DNA of 40,160 nucleotides from Clostridia bacterium (GCA_022791475.1 JAAVZD010000012.1:1-40160); one strand, 5' to 3'; positions 8,523 to 17,380 are shown, counted from the first letter of the stretch. Notes: generated by a model from the sequence alone, not told the origin. Translations and numbers: made by a program.

Positions 8523-10595
8523 TTATTTCTTCTTTGTTGTTTTTCTTTTCGTGGTTTTCTTCTTAGCCACTTTAGCTTTCTTTTCTTCTACTTCTACCGC
8601 TTCTTTCGACTCCCATTTTTCACCTATTTGTGGTTTATTCCATGAAATGTAGTTACAGCTTGCTGGGTTATTTTCACATATGTAATAATTTCTTTTTCTT
8701 TTTGTTTTTCTTACTTGCACTACTCCACCACATACTGGGCATGGTACATCTATTGTTTCTATTATTGGTTTTGCGTTTTTACATTCTGGGTAGCCTGGAC
8801 ATGCTAGGAATTTTCCATATCTTCCATATTTATATACCATCATTCTTCCACATTTTTCACACTGTACGTCACTTACTTCTTCTTCTAATTTTACGTGTTC
8901 TAGTTCTTTTTCTACTTTTTCTAGTGTTACTTTAAATGGTGCATAAAACTCTTTTATTGTTTTTTTCCATGCTTGCTTTCCATCTGCTATTTCGTCAAAT
9001 TCTTCTTCTATTTTGGCTGTAAATTCTACATTTACTATATCTCCAAAGTTTTCTATTAATAGTTTGTTTACTACTCTTCCTAGCTCTGTTGGTTTTAACT
9101 GTTTTTGCTCTTTTTCTATGTATCTTCTTTCTAATATTGTTGTTATTGTTGGTGAATAGGTACTTGGTCTTCCTATTTTCTTTTCTTCTAGGGCTTTTAC
9201 TAAGCTTGCTTCTGTGTACCTTGGTGGTGGCTCTGTGAAGCTTTGTTTTGGCTCTATTTTCTTTTCTTTTAGAGTTTCACCTATTTCAAGTTCTGGTATT
9301 GATATATCTTTTTCATCTTTTTTACTATCTTCAGATTCTACATATAATGTCATGAAACCTTTGAATTTTAGAGTTTGGCCATTTGCCTTAAAGTCATAAT
9401 TGTTTACTTTTATATTTACTGCTACTGTATCATATATTGCAGCTGACATTTGGCTTGCTATGAACCTATTATAAATTAATTTATATAATTTATATTGGTC
9501 ATTTGTTAGTGAAGCTTTTATTTTTTCTGGATCTAGCTCTACATATGTTGGGCGTATACCTTCGTGGGCATCTTGTGCGTCTTTATTTGTTTTGTAGTAT
9601 CTGTTTTCATAGTAACTTTCGCCATACTCACTTACTATATGTTTTCTTGCTGCATTTCTTGCTTCTTCTGAAATTCTTGTAGAGTCTGTTCTCATGTATG
9701 TAATCAAACCTACTACGCCTTTTTCTGGTACTTTCATACCTTCATATAATCCTTGTGCTACACTCATTGTTTTCTTTAATGTAAAACCTAATTTCCTTGA
9801 AGCTTCTTGTTGCATAGTACTTGTTGTAAATGGTGGTGCTGGTGTTCTTTTTCTTTCACTTTTCTTTATATCATTTACTATGTATTTTCCATTTTTTATG
9901 TCTGATAATATTTTTTCTACTTCTTGGCTAGAATGTATTTCTTGTTTTTTACCATCTTTTCCATAAAAATGTGCTTCAAATGTTTTCTTTGTTTTTTCTT
10001 CTAATAATGTAGCATATATATTCCAGTATTCTTCTGGTATGAATTTTTCTATTTCTTCTTCTCTATCTACTATTAGTTTTACTGCTACCGATTGTACCCT
10101 TCCTGCTGATAAACCTCTTTTTACTTTTTTCCATAGTAGTGGGCTTATTTTATAACCTACTATTCTATCTAGAACTCTACGTGCTTGTTGTGCGTCTGTT
10201 AAGTTCATATCTATTTTGCGTGGTTTTTTTATACTTTCTTGTACTGTTTCTTTTGTTATTTCATTAAATGTTACCCTACATATACTGTCTTCTGGTATGT
10301 TTAATATATGTGCTAAGTGCCATGCTATTGCTTCTCCTTCACGGTCAGGGTCAGTTGCAAGGTACACTTTTTTTGCTGCTGAAGCATCTTTCTTTAAAGA
10401 TTTTATTAAATCTCCTTTTCCTCTAATATTTATATATTCTGGTTCAAAATTATTTTCTAAATCTACCCCTAGTTTTGATTTTGGTAAATCACGTATATGT
10501 CCCATTGAAGCAACTACTTTTGTACTTCCTCCTAGAAACTTCTTTATTGTATTGGCTTTAGCTGGTGATTCCACTATAATTAATCTATCTGCCAT
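8523..10595 (-). CDS. topA: DNA topoisomerase I
   Basis: A 690-residue type IA topoisomerase that relaxes negative supercoils through a 5'-phosphotyrosine break. The TOPRIM domain is at the N-terminus (LIIVESPAKANTIKKFLG; acidic motif TDPDREGEA at 81-89). The active-site Tyr is Y300 in GLITYMRTDSTRIS. Two C-terminal zinc ribbons follow (CEKCGRMM...CPGYPEC and CPVCGG...CENNPASC). The last residues are a Lys/Thr-rich tail that probably binds DNA. Start ATG at 10595, with AAAGGAG upstream and a promoter at 10633-10661. Length normal, no frame break. Confidence 0.97.
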   Translation of the reverse strand: MADRLIIVESPAKANTIKKFLGGSTKVVASMGHIRDLPKSKLGVDLENNFEPEYINIRGKGDLIKSLKKDASAAKKVYLATDPDREGEAIAWHLAHILNIPEDSICRVTFNEITKETVQESIKKPRKIDMNLTDAQQARRVLDRIVGYKISPLLWKKVKRGLSAGRVQSVAVKLIVDREEEIEKFIPEEYWNIYATLLEEKTKKTFEAHFYGKDGKKQEIHSSQEVEKILSDIKNGKYIVNDIKKSERKRTPAPPFTTSTMQQEASRKLGFTLKKTMSVAQGLYEGMKVPEKGVVGLITYMRTDSTRISEEARNAARKHIVSEYGESYYENRYYKTNKDAQDAHEGIRPTYVELDPEKIKASLTNDQYKLYKLIYNRFIASQMSAAIYDTVAVNIKVNNYDFKANGQTLKFKGFMTLYVESEDSKKDEKDISIPELEIGETLKEKKIEPKQSFTEPPPRYTEASLVKALEEKKIGRPSTYSPTITTILERRYIEKEQKQLKPTELGRVVNKLLIENFGDIVNVEFTAKIEEEFDEIADGKQAWKKTIKEFYAPFKVTLEKVEKELEHVKLEEEVSDVQCEKCGRMMVYKYGRYGKFLACPGYPECKNAKPIIETIDVPCPVCGGVVQVRKTKRKRNYYICENNPASCNYISWNKPQIGEKWESKEAVEVEEKKAKVAKKKTTKRKTTKKK

Positions 10596-10632
10596 TTACA
10601 TTTTCTCCTTTATAATCTTATTTAACCATTTT

Positions 10633-10661
10633 ATTTTAAAGTATTTTACTTATTTTTGCAA
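10633..10661 (-). promoter_or_regulatory. Promoter of topA
   Basis: On the minus strand TTGCAA (10661-10656), a 17-base spacer and TAAAAT (10638-10633), about 38 bases upstream of the topA start. Confidence 0.6.
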
Positions 10662-10681
10662 TAGTTTTGGGGATTTTCTTG

Positions 10682-10963
10682 CTATAAATTGACTTTACTA
10701 TGTATTATTGTTTTTATTATAATTATTTCTTCTTGGATTTCATAAAAGATTAAAAATTTTCTATATGTAATAAATCTAACTTGATTTTCATGTTTTTTTT
10801 CTATGCGTGGAAAACTTTTTAAGATTAAAATTTTATTGATTAAATTATTAATAGTTTTTTTAGCAATAATGGCATTTTTAAATTCATATTTTATATAATA
10901 TTCTATTTGATAAAGGTCTTCTCTAGCCCTTTTAGTAAAATATATAAGGGACAAATTTCCCAT
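10682..10963 (-). CDS. Orphan RelE/ParE-family toxin-like protein
   Basis: This 93-residue protein has the ParE/RelE fold signature: an opening strand and helix (LIYFTKRAREDLYQIEYYI), a middle FPRIEKK turn, and closing strands VRFITYRKFLIFYEIQEEIIIIKTI. Family members are toxins acting on gyrase or on ribosome-bound mRNA. No antitoxin gene adjoins it: ferredoxin lies upstream and topA downstream, and I see no small ORF in the gaps. The ATG at 10963 lies in the loop of a palindromic repeat (10949-10977), and the first three codons (MGN) come from that repeat, so the original N-terminus may have been replaced. It could be a relic or be tamed by its hairpin. Confidence 0.65.
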   Translation of the reverse strand: MGNLSLIYFTKRAREDLYQIEYYIKYEFKNAIIAKKTINNLINKILILKSFPRIEKKHENQVRFITYRKFLIFYEIQEEIIIIKTIIHSKVNL

Positions 10964-10977
10964 TTGGAAACGTCCCT
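10949..10977. repeat. Palindrome holding the start codon of the ParE-like gene
   Basis: GGGAC-AAA-TTTCC-CATTT-GGAAA-C-GTCCC folds into a 10-pair stem with a small internal loop. In the minus-strand RNA the AUG start sits in the 5-base apical loop. It belongs to the GGGAC palindrome family also seen at 274-358 and 877-931. Confidence 0.55.
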
Positions 10978-10989
10978 AATGGGAAGTGT

Positions 10990-11166
10990 CTAGTCATTAT
11001 CTTCCTCTGGTGCTTCTACTGGGCAAACTCCTGCACATGTTCCGCATCCTATACATTGTTCAGGATCTATTATGTATTTATCTTCTCCTGGTGCTATGCA
11101 ACCTACTGGGCATTCTGCTGCGCACGCACCACATTGTATGCATTTATCTGTTATTTTGTATGCCAT
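10990..11166 (-). CDS. 2[4Fe-4S] ferredoxin
   Basis: This 58-residue protein has two CxxCxxCxxxCP motifs (CIQCGACAAECP and CIGCGTCAGVCP), the clostridial-type electron carrier that ligates two [4Fe-4S] clusters. MAYKITDKC is the usual start. The ATG at 11166 is preferred because AGGAGGTG lies 6 bases before it; a GTG nine bases upstream overlaps that site. It accepts electrons from pyruvate:ferredoxin oxidoreductase and feeds hydrogenases in anaerobes (family knowledge). It is followed by the orphan ParE-like gene. Confidence 0.96.
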   Translation of the reverse strand: MAYKITDKCIQCGACAAECPVGCIAPGEDKYIIDPEQCIGCGTCAGVCPVEAPEEDND

Positions 11167-11256
11167 TTGTTTCACCTCCTAGTCTATGTCTAATTTATCT
11201 GTATTAGTTTAAACAGCTAACTTATATTTTGTCTTTTTTACATTCGTTTTACTATT

Positions 11257-12177
11257 TTATATTTCGTCTTCTGCATTTGTTTTATCCATTTTTTCTAGCT
11301 TTTCTAATTCTTGTAATTCTTTCATATGTTCTTTTTCTTCTTGGTCTATTTTTTCGTTTGAGGTATTTTTTATTATTTTTATGTCTTTTCCTTCAAAACG
11401 TTTGTAGTAATATTCTCCTTCTGAGTCTTTTAGTTTTACTCTTACTCTTTCTTTAAGTGTTTCTACGCTGTCTACTACTCCTTCTCCATCTTCTGTTTTT
11501 ACTATTGCTCCTATTTTAGGAAGTTGTTTTAGTTTTTCTTCATATACTTCTTGTTCATATTTTAAACAACACATTAGTCTTCCACAATTTCCTGATATTT
11601 TTGATGGGTTTAATGACATATTTTGTTCCTTTGCCATTTTTATTGATACTGTTTCAAAATTACCTAAGAAAGAACAACAACAAAGCTCTCTTCCACAAAT
11701 TCCGTTTCCGCCAATTCTTTTTACTTCGTCTCTTACTCCTATTTGTCTTAATTCAATTCTTGTTTTAAATATTGTAGCTAAGTCCTTTACTAAATCTCTA
11801 AAGTCTATTCTTCCATCTGCTGTAAAATAGAATAATACTTTGCTATTATCAAATTTGAATTCTACATCTGTTAAAGTCATTTCTAGCTTATGCTCTTTTA
11901 TTTTCTTTTGGCAAATTTCAAATGCTTCTTTTTCTTTTTTCTTATTTTCTTCGAAATGTGCTTTATCTTTTTTTGTTGCTATTCTAATAACTTTTTTTAA
12001 AGGTGCTACTACTTTTTCTTCTGGAACACTTCTATTTGCTATTGCAACTTCACCGTATTCCTCACCTTGCGCTGTTTCTACTATAACGTAATCTTTTTTT
12101 GTTATTTCTAAATTCCCTGGGTCAAAAAAATATATTTTTCCTGGCTTTTTAAATCTAACACCTATTATATTTTTCAT
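11257..12177 (-). CDS. ricT: PSP1-domain regulator RicT (YaaT)
   Basis: This 306-residue protein has the RicT/YaaT signature: an N-terminal strand-rich region (VRFKKPGKIYFFDPGNLEI), and the Cys clusters CGRELCCCSFL and CGRLMCCLKYE in the PSP1 domain. In Bacillus, RicT works with RicA and RicF in an Fe-S complex that activates RNase Y mRNA processing and promotes sporulation and competence. The C-terminal 40 residues are Glu/Lys-rich and variable. It directly follows holB with a 19-base gap, as in Bacillus, so the two are co-transcribed. The start ATG is at 12177. Confidence 0.93.
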   Translation of the reverse strand: MKNIIGVRFKKPGKIYFFDPGNLEITKKDYVIVETAQGEEYGEVAIANRSVPEEKVVAPLKKVIRIATKKDKAHFEENKKKEKEAFEICQKKIKEHKLEMTLTDVEFKFDNSKVLFYFTADGRIDFRDLVKDLATIFKTRIELRQIGVRDEVKRIGGNGICGRELCCCSFLGNFETVSIKMAKEQNMSLNPSKISGNCGRLMCCLKYEQEVYEEKLKQLPKIGAIVKTEDGEGVVDSVETLKERVRVKLKDSEGEYYYKRFEGKDIKIIKNTSNEKIDQEEKEHMKELQELEKLEKMDKTNAEDEI

Positions 12178-12196
12178 TCTTATTTCTCCTCTATCT

Positions 12197-13079
12197 TTAA
12201 TTACATTCTTTGAATATGTTCATTAAAAGCCAATCAATTGTCATATCATAATTGCTATTACTATTTAGCCTTTTCTTTGCTTCTTCTACATACTTTATGC
12301 AGTTTATCTTTTGTATTTCGTTTGTTTTTATTAATAATACATTTATATAATCTAATAAGTCAAAAATAATATCTTTACTTTTATATAATACTTCTGAATT
12401 ATTTAATATATGTATTAAATCTTTTTTATTTAATTTTTCTATTATTTCTTCTACTTTTTGATATTCTTCTTTTAAATTTTGAATTTTTATAGTTTTTCCT
12501 ATACTTCCACCTGCATGTGAAATAATATTTTGATCTATATTAATATTATTTTTTGTACAATATTCTATAATATCTTGCTCATTTAATTTATTAAAATTTA
12601 TTTTTATACATCTTGAACGTATTGTGTTCAATAATCTGTTTTCGTTTGATGCAATTAATATTATGGTTGCATACTCTGGTGGCTCTTCTAATACTTTTAA
12701 TAAGCTGTTTTGGGCTTCTTTTGTCATTGTGTCACTATTGTTTATAATATACACTTTCCTATTTGATGTAACTGGTTTTTCATATATTTTTTGCCCGCAT
12801 ATATCTTATTTGTTCTATTTTAATAGTTTTTTCTTCATTTTCTATTAGCATAAAGTCTGGATGGTTATTGTTTTCAAACTCTATACATGACTTGCATTCA
12901 TTACAGTTTTCTTTTTTATTTTCGCATAAAATCATTTTTGAAAATTCTTTTGCAAAAAGAATTTTTCCTATTCCTTCTATTCCTATAAACAAATAACTGT
13001 GTAAAATATTATTTTGTTCTATGGACTTTTTTAATAGTTCTTTTATTTTTTCATTTCCTATAATATTTTCAAAGCTCAC
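12197..13079 (-). CDS. holB: DNA polymerase III delta' subunit, recoded by +1 frameshift at CGG
   Basis: The first frame (94 codons) carries MSFENIIGNEKIKELLK, a P-loop-like GIEGIGKILFA, the zinc-binding Cys group CENKKENCNECKSC and IKIEQIRYM. The 95th codon is CGG (12797-12795). Staying in frame ends five codons later at TGA. Skipping the C gives GGG CAA AAA and continues as QKIYEKPVTSNRKVYIINNS and TMTKEAQNSLLKVLEEPPEY, exactly the expected delta' order. The product is about 293 residues. Delta' is part of the clamp loader and is needed for replication, so a true loss would be severe. This makes recoding more likely than decay. It sits between lepB and ricT. Confidence 0.88.
12794..12797 (-). 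other. Frameshift site CGGG in holB
   Basis: The minus strand reads TAT ATG CGG GCA AAA in the entry frame. The +1 shift gives ATG (C) GGG CAA AAA and restores 199 residues of delta'. The preceding codon ATG would not re-pair on TGC, which argues against simple P-site slippage. Confidence 0.8.
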
Positions 13080-13130
13080 TATTTGCCTCCCTCACGCGGA
13101 GCGTGTACTCTTAACTCTTCACTTAAGCTG

Positions 13131-13171
13131 TTTCTTCGAACTGCGGATAGCCGATGGCAACGCCGCCTATA
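13131..13171. repeat. CCCCTACA-family hairpin repeat, degenerate copy
   Basis: TTCTTCGAA, then GGATAGCCGATGGCAACGCC, resembles the clearer copies at 15486, 26906 and 29117 but lacks the final CCCCTACA. It lies in the lepB-holB gap next to a short hairpin (CACGCGGAGCGTG, 13093-13105). Confidence 0.5.
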
Positions 13172-13205
13172 AATATATTCTATTACCATTCTATAATATT
13201 TTTGT

Positions 13206-13835
13206 TTAGTCTACTTTTCCAAAAAGATTTAGTGGCCAGAATCTAATCCATACTTTGCTTTCTATCTTTTCTATTGGGATGCATCCGAACTTTCTACAGT
13301 CCATACTTTCTGTTCTATTGTCTCCCATTGCAAATATATATCCCTCTGGAACAATAAAATCTATTAAGTGTGAGTTTTGAGGATCTGTTATTACTGTATC
13401 TTTTAAATAATCTTCTTGTAATTTTTCTTCATTTATATAAACTAAGCCATCTTTTATTTCTACATGCTCCCCTGGAAGTGCTATTACTCTTTTTATATAG
13501 CTCATTTTATTTATTTCTAACACATAATAAGTAAAGCTTTCAAACCAATTGTCTGGTTTATACGTATACTCTGCTTTTTCAGATTTCGCATCTAACTGGC
13601 TTGGTGCTTCAAATGTTATTATATCTCCTCTTTTATATTCGCCATGAAAGGTCCTTGTCGTTTTATTTAGTATAAGTCTTTGATTTTGTATTAATGTTGG
13701 TTTCATAGATACTTGTTTTACAACAGTTGGTGTTCCTATAAAATATCTAATTAGTAATGCAAGTACTAATGCTATTACTATGCAATACACCCATTCTAAA
13801 ACTTCTTTAACTTTACTATTTATTTGAATCATCAT
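13206..13835 (-). CDS. lepB: Signal peptidase I
   Basis: This 209-residue type I signal peptidase has one N-terminal membrane helix (residues about 15-33), the catalytic Ser43 in VSMKPTL, the general base Lys115 in YIKRVIALPGE, and the C-terminal box GDNRTESMDCR. It cleaves signal peptides from exported proteins on the outer face of the membrane. The length and single anchor fit the Gram-positive SipS type. The insert between the Ser and Lys boxes (YTYKPDNWFESF) is unremarkable. It precedes holB on the same strand. Confidence 0.96.
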   Translation of the reverse strand: MMIQINSKVKEVLEWVYCIVIALVLALLIRYFIGTPTVVKQVSMKPTLIQNQRLILNKTTRTFHGEYKRGDIITFEAPSQLDAKSEKAEYTYKPDNWFESFTYYVLEINKMSYIKRVIALPGEHVEIKDGLVYINEEKLQEDYLKDTVITDPQNSHLIDFIVPEGYIFAMGDNRTESMDCRKFGCIPIEKIESKVWIRFWPLNLFGKVD

Positions 13836-13901
13836 TTTTTAATTTCCTCTCTTGTATTATTGTGATATATAAATTATAATGCTTCTTTAGCTATTTTTCA
13901 A

Positions 13902-15320
13902 CTATTTTGTTGGAATTCTTATTACTACTTCGGTTCCTTCGCCTTTTTTGCTTTTTATGTCTATACTAGAATTGTTTTGGTCTAATATTTCTTTTGCTAT
14001 TGAAAGTCCTAAACCTGTTCCTCCCATTTCTCTTGTACGTGCTTTATCAACTCTATAAAATCTTTCGAATATTCTATTTAGGTCTTCTTCTGGAATTCCT
14101 ATTCCATTATCTATTACTTTTATATATGCGTCATTATATACAAAACCTACATATATTTTTATTGTACCATTTTCTGGGGTATATTTAATACTGTTGCTAA
14201 GTATATTTAGTACAACTCTTTCTATTCCGTCATAATCTGCTTTAACTGGTGGTACATTTGCTGTTACAAAGCATTCTACTTTGTGAGACTTTTTATTTAT
14301 TTCTAGTTGTAGTTTTTCTTGGCAGTTTTTAACTAAATCTCCTAAATCAAATTCAGTTATTTCTTTCTTTACTCTATTTGTGTCATATCTAGATAATGTT
14401 AATAAGTCTGTAACTAGTTTTGCCATTCTTCTTGCTTCTGAAGATATTACATTTAAGAATTTTTCTTGCATATCTTTATCATATTCGCTCTCTAGTAATG
14501 TATCTGCATATCCCATTATAGATGTAATAGGTGTTTTTAATTCATGTGATACATCTGCTACAAATTCTTTTCTCATATTATCTAATTTTACATGTTCTGT
14601 TATATCTTGTATTACTACCATTATTCCTGATGGTATATCTTTTTCGTCTTTAAATGATGCAAATAGTATTTTTAAGTGTTTTTCTCCTACTGTCGCTCTT
14701 TGTTCTAAAGATGTCCAATCTTCCAAATATACTGTTTTTTCTAAATTTATATTTATATTTACTTTTTTAAATATTTTATCAAACGAATTGTGTTCTTCTG
14801 ATAAATCAAATAATTCTGTAGCTGCTGGATTTATATGAGTTATATTTCCTTCCATATCAAATGCAATAATTCCATCTGTCATATGCAATAGAATTGTTTC
14901 TATTTGTTTTCTTTTTCTATTTACTTCATTTAAATTTTCTCTTAATTCCTTGGTCATTATATCAAATGCATTTGTTAATTCATCTACACTTTTTTTCTTT
15001 TTATTTTCTTCATTAAATGCTATATCTATATTTTCCCCTGCTGCAATTCTTGGAGCATCTTTTATTAATTTTGTAATAGGATTTAACACCGTTTTTGACA
15101 TAAACATTCCTATTAATACTGTAATTATTCCATATAAAGCTTCTGCAATAATAGTTATATATTTTAAATTTTTAATTTGTTCATATATAACTTCTGAATA
15201 TCCTTCTACAGTTGCTAATTTATTTAGACTTAGTCCATAAAAAGCACCTATTGCACTTATTATTATTATTCCAATTATTCCAAATATTAATATAATTTTT
15301 AGTTGCACATTTCTTAACAT
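13902..15320 (-). CDS. walK: Sensor histidine kinase WalK
   Basis: This 472-residue kinase has two membrane helices (about 8-28 and 53-75) around a short outside loop of about 25 residues, then a HAMP-like segment, a PAS domain (about 135-240; HMTDGIIAFDMEGNITHINP), the phospho-acceptor His259 in FVADVSHELKTPI, and the ATPase boxes NILSNSIKYTPENG, DNGIGIPEED and GGTGLGLSI. WalK controls cell-wall turnover through WalR. The short outer loop differs from the large sensory domain of Bacillus WalK but is common in clostridia. It follows walR after a 244-base gap filled with repeats. Confidence 0.9.
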   Translation of the reverse strand: MLRNVQLKIILIFGIIGIIIISAIGAFYGLSLNKLATVEGYSEVIYEQIKNLKYITIIAEALYGIITVLIGMFMSKTVLNPITKLIKDAPRIAAGENIDIAFNEENKKKKSVDELTNAFDIMTKELRENLNEVNRKRKQIETILLHMTDGIIAFDMEGNITHINPAATELFDLSEEHNSFDKIFKKVNININLEKTVYLEDWTSLEQRATVGEKHLKILFASFKDEKDIPSGIMVVIQDITEHVKLDNMRKEFVADVSHELKTPITSIMGYADTLLESEYDKDMQEKFLNVISSEARRMAKLVTDLLTLSRYDTNRVKKEITEFDLGDLVKNCQEKLQLEINKKSHKVECFVTANVPPVKADYDGIERVVLNILSNSIKYTPENGTIKIYVGFVYNDAYIKVIDNGIGIPEEDLNRIFERFYRVDKARTREMGGTGLGLSIAKEILDQNNSSIDIKSKKGEGTEVVIRIPTK

Positions 15321-15382
15321 TATCTATTTTCCTTTCAAATATTTCAAAATAATAAATGTAGGTTTACTATTAAAGAATAAAA

Positions 15383-15429
15383 GGGCGTAATTCGGTATTC
15401 CTCTTGGGGATTCCTTACCGATTAAGCCC
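15383..15429. repeat. Long palindrome in the walR-walK gap
   Basis: GGGCGTAATTCGGTA (15383-15397) and TACCGATTAAGCCC (to 15429) are imperfect inverted arms around a loop that itself contains ATTCCTCTTGGGGATT. It does not look like a U-run terminator. The rest of the gap holds the repeat at 15486 and a run of TTATTCATTATT-type tandem bases. Confidence 0.45.
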
Positions 15430-15485
15430 CTAAATCAAATCCGAAGGATTTGTACTATTTACTCTTCATTCTTCTTAGGTAATCT

Positions 15486-15523
15486 CTTCGAAGAACGGGT
15501 CGCCAAAGGCAGCGACCCCTACA
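15486..15523. repeat. CCCCTACA-family hairpin repeat
   Basis: TTCGAAG, then CGGGTCGCCAAAGGCAGCGA, then CCCCTACA. The centre forms a GGGTCGCC/GGC..GACCC hairpin. It is one of six copies in the window. Confidence 0.65.
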
Positions 15524-15578
15524 CAATAATTATTCATTATTAATTATTCATTCTTCATTATTCACTAATTCTCCAGCG

Positions 15579-16314
15579 CTATTTCCCGCGAAGCAATATA
15601 GTACCCTACTCCTCTTTTTGTTATTAATATTTTAGGATTTGAAGTATCTTTTTCTATTTTTTCTCTAATTCTTCTTACTGTAACATCTACTGTTCTTATA
15701 TCTCCGTAATACTCATATCCCCATACTTTTTCAAGCAATGTTTCTCTTGTTACTACTTGCCCTGGTTGGTTTGCTAAGTATTTTATTACTTCAAATTCTC
15801 TTAAAGTTAGATCTATTACTTCTCCTCTAACTTTAACTTCAAATTTGCTTAAATCTAGGCTTAAATTTCCTACTGTTAGAACATTACTGTTTGCTTCTGA
15901 GTTTTTATTATTTGCTTCATTTTCCATAGCTTTTGCTGTTATTTCTGCTTTTCTTAAGTTTGCTTTTACTCTAGCCATTAATTCCCTAACACTAAAAGGT
16001 TTTGTTATATAATCGTCTGCTCCTAGTTCTAGTCCTAAAATTTTATCTATTTCTTCGTCTTTAGCAGAAATCATTAAAATTGGTATGTTTAGTGATTGTC
16101 TTATTCTTTTACATACTGCTAAACCATCCATTTTAGGTAACATTATATCTAATAACACTAAGTTCGGTTTGTTTTCTAAAGCTATACGTACTCCTTCTTC
16201 TCCATCTCCTGCTTCTAATGTGTTATAGCCTTCTTTTTGTAAATTATATACTAGCATATCTACTATTGTTTTTTCGTCATCTACTATTAAAATAGTTTTC
16301 TTATTTTCATCCAT
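15579..16314 (-). CDS. walR: Response regulator WalR, C-terminus reads through a CGG codon
   Basis: OmpR-type regulator with a receiver domain (acidic pair at VDDE, phospho-acceptor Asp56 in LVLLDIMLPKMDG, and Lys in YITKPFS) and a winged-helix domain (LTLREFEVIKYLANQPGQVV ... DVTVRRIREKIE ... TKRGVGYYIAS). It binds promoters of wall hydrolase genes when phosphorylated by WalK. Codon 243 is CGG (15588-15586). In the standard frame the protein ends REIALEN at 15565 (249 residues). With the +1 shift seen at every other CGG it ends GK at 15579 (244 residues), closer to the usual end soon after the VGYY motif. Both ends are viable, so this site cannot decide the matter. Confidence 0.92.
15585..15588 (-). 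other. CGGG at the end of walR
   Basis: The minus strand reads GCT TCG CGG GAA ATA in frame. A +1 shift gives TCG (C) GGG AAA TAG. It is the only in-frame CGG I found that does not split a long gene. Confidence 0.55.
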
Positions 16315-16417
16315 AAATGTGTTCCTCCCTAGGAAATTTTTAACTTTACTTATTTATATCATATAATATTAGTTTGTACAAGTATTTTTTTTATAATCAT
16401 TGAAATATTTTAAATAG

Positions 16418-16453
16418 AAAAAAAAAGTGAATTTTGAAATCCACTTCTTTTTT
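16418..16453 (-). terminator. Terminator of the 16454-17380 gene
   Basis: AAAAAAGTG...CCACTTCTTTTTT with ATTT/AAAT inside forms a hairpin with A and T flanks directly after the stop codon. It separates this gene from walR. Confidence 0.65.
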
Positions 16454-17380
16454 CTATTTTATAATTTCTATATCTACTTGTTCTTCTTGTTGTTTTTTTA
16501 TTAATTTTTCTGCTGAATTTTGGTAATTATCTTGTAATCTAGAAATATCATATTCACTATTTCTATATTTGTATGCTCCTTGTAATTTTGTTGTTTTATC
16601 TAATAAATCTACTATATCTTTAAAGAATGTTTCTTTGTTTTCTATATTGCTGTCTACTACTTCGTCTCCATGTGTATTATATACAGCTACTGTTTTTCCA
16701 TCTATTCTAAAATCATAAATTGTCATTTTCTTTAATACTTCATTCTCTTTTTGTTCATATTGTATTCTTTGTGATATTCTATCATAAGATACATCATATC
16801 CTCTTGCATCAATATGTGCTACTACATATTCATTTAGTTCTAAATATTCTAAACTATCTACTGTTATTGGATTATCTTTATTTTGCATATTATATGCTTC
16901 TACTATTTTTTGTTTTGTATATTTTACTATTTCGTCATCTCGTCTACTTGTATTTTCTATACTTCTTACTTCTTCAAAGAAATTTTGATATTCATTTTCT
17001 TCTATTTCTGGTTCTTCATATAAAGTATATTCTATTGCTTGCTTTTCAGGTTCATTTGATTGTTTATTATTTGAATAAGCTTTCGTCCCTACTACACCTA
17101 CTAAAGTTAAAGCTCCTAATCCAAATAATAAATTTCTTACTGTTTTTACTCTTTTAATAGTTTGTTTCTTTTGTATATATTGTTTCTTTACTTTTGGATG
17201 CTCCTCTAAATATTCTTTAACAATGTCATTTTTATTTACAGAATTATTAATGTGTTTTATTACTTTGCTTCTAAATTCTCTTGTGTTATTTGCTCTTATT
17301 TGGTCTCCATAGTATTCTTTAATATACCATTTCATTGACATTTCTTCTAATTGTTTATCTATACTTTTTAATTTACTCAC
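16454..17380 (-). CDS. Membrane-anchored protein of unknown function
   Basis: I do not recognise this 308-residue protein. Residues 1-85 are charged and predicted inside (KWYIKEYYGDQIRANNTREF). One membrane helix follows a basic stretch at about 87-105 (LLFGLGALTLVGVVGTKAY). The outer part is acidic (EEPEIEENEYQNFFEEV), then a domain of about 150 residues with strands (EYVVAHIDARGYDVSYD; FRIDGKTVAVYNTHGDEVV). No catalytic motif or repeats. The start is GTG at 17380 with AGGAGGAG 7 bases upstream. A perfect consensus promoter (17416-17444) and its own terminator mark it as a separately and strongly expressed unit. Confidence 0.75.
   Translation of the reverse strand: MSKLKSIDKQLEEMSMKWYIKEYYGDQIRANNTREFRSKVIKHINNSVNKNDIVKEYLEEHPKVKKQYIQKKQTIKRVKTVRNLLFGLGALTLVGVVGTKAYSNNKQSNEPEKQAIEYTLYEEPEIEENEYQNFFEEVRSIENTSRRDDEIVKYTKQKIVEAYNMQNKDNPITVDSLEYLELNEYVVAHIDARGYDVSYDRISQRIQYEQKENEVLKKMTIYDFRIDGKTVAVYNTHGDEVVDSNIENKETFFKDIVDLLDKTTKLQGAYKYRNSEYDISRLQDNYQNSAEKLIKKQQEEQVDIEIIK

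Noticed and set aside
12754..12800. Sequencing-error insertions as the cause of all four breaks
   Set aside because: Errors would not all add a C just before GG codons, and the copy at 24558 belongs to a repeat that has this base elsewhere. Reads could still settle single sites.
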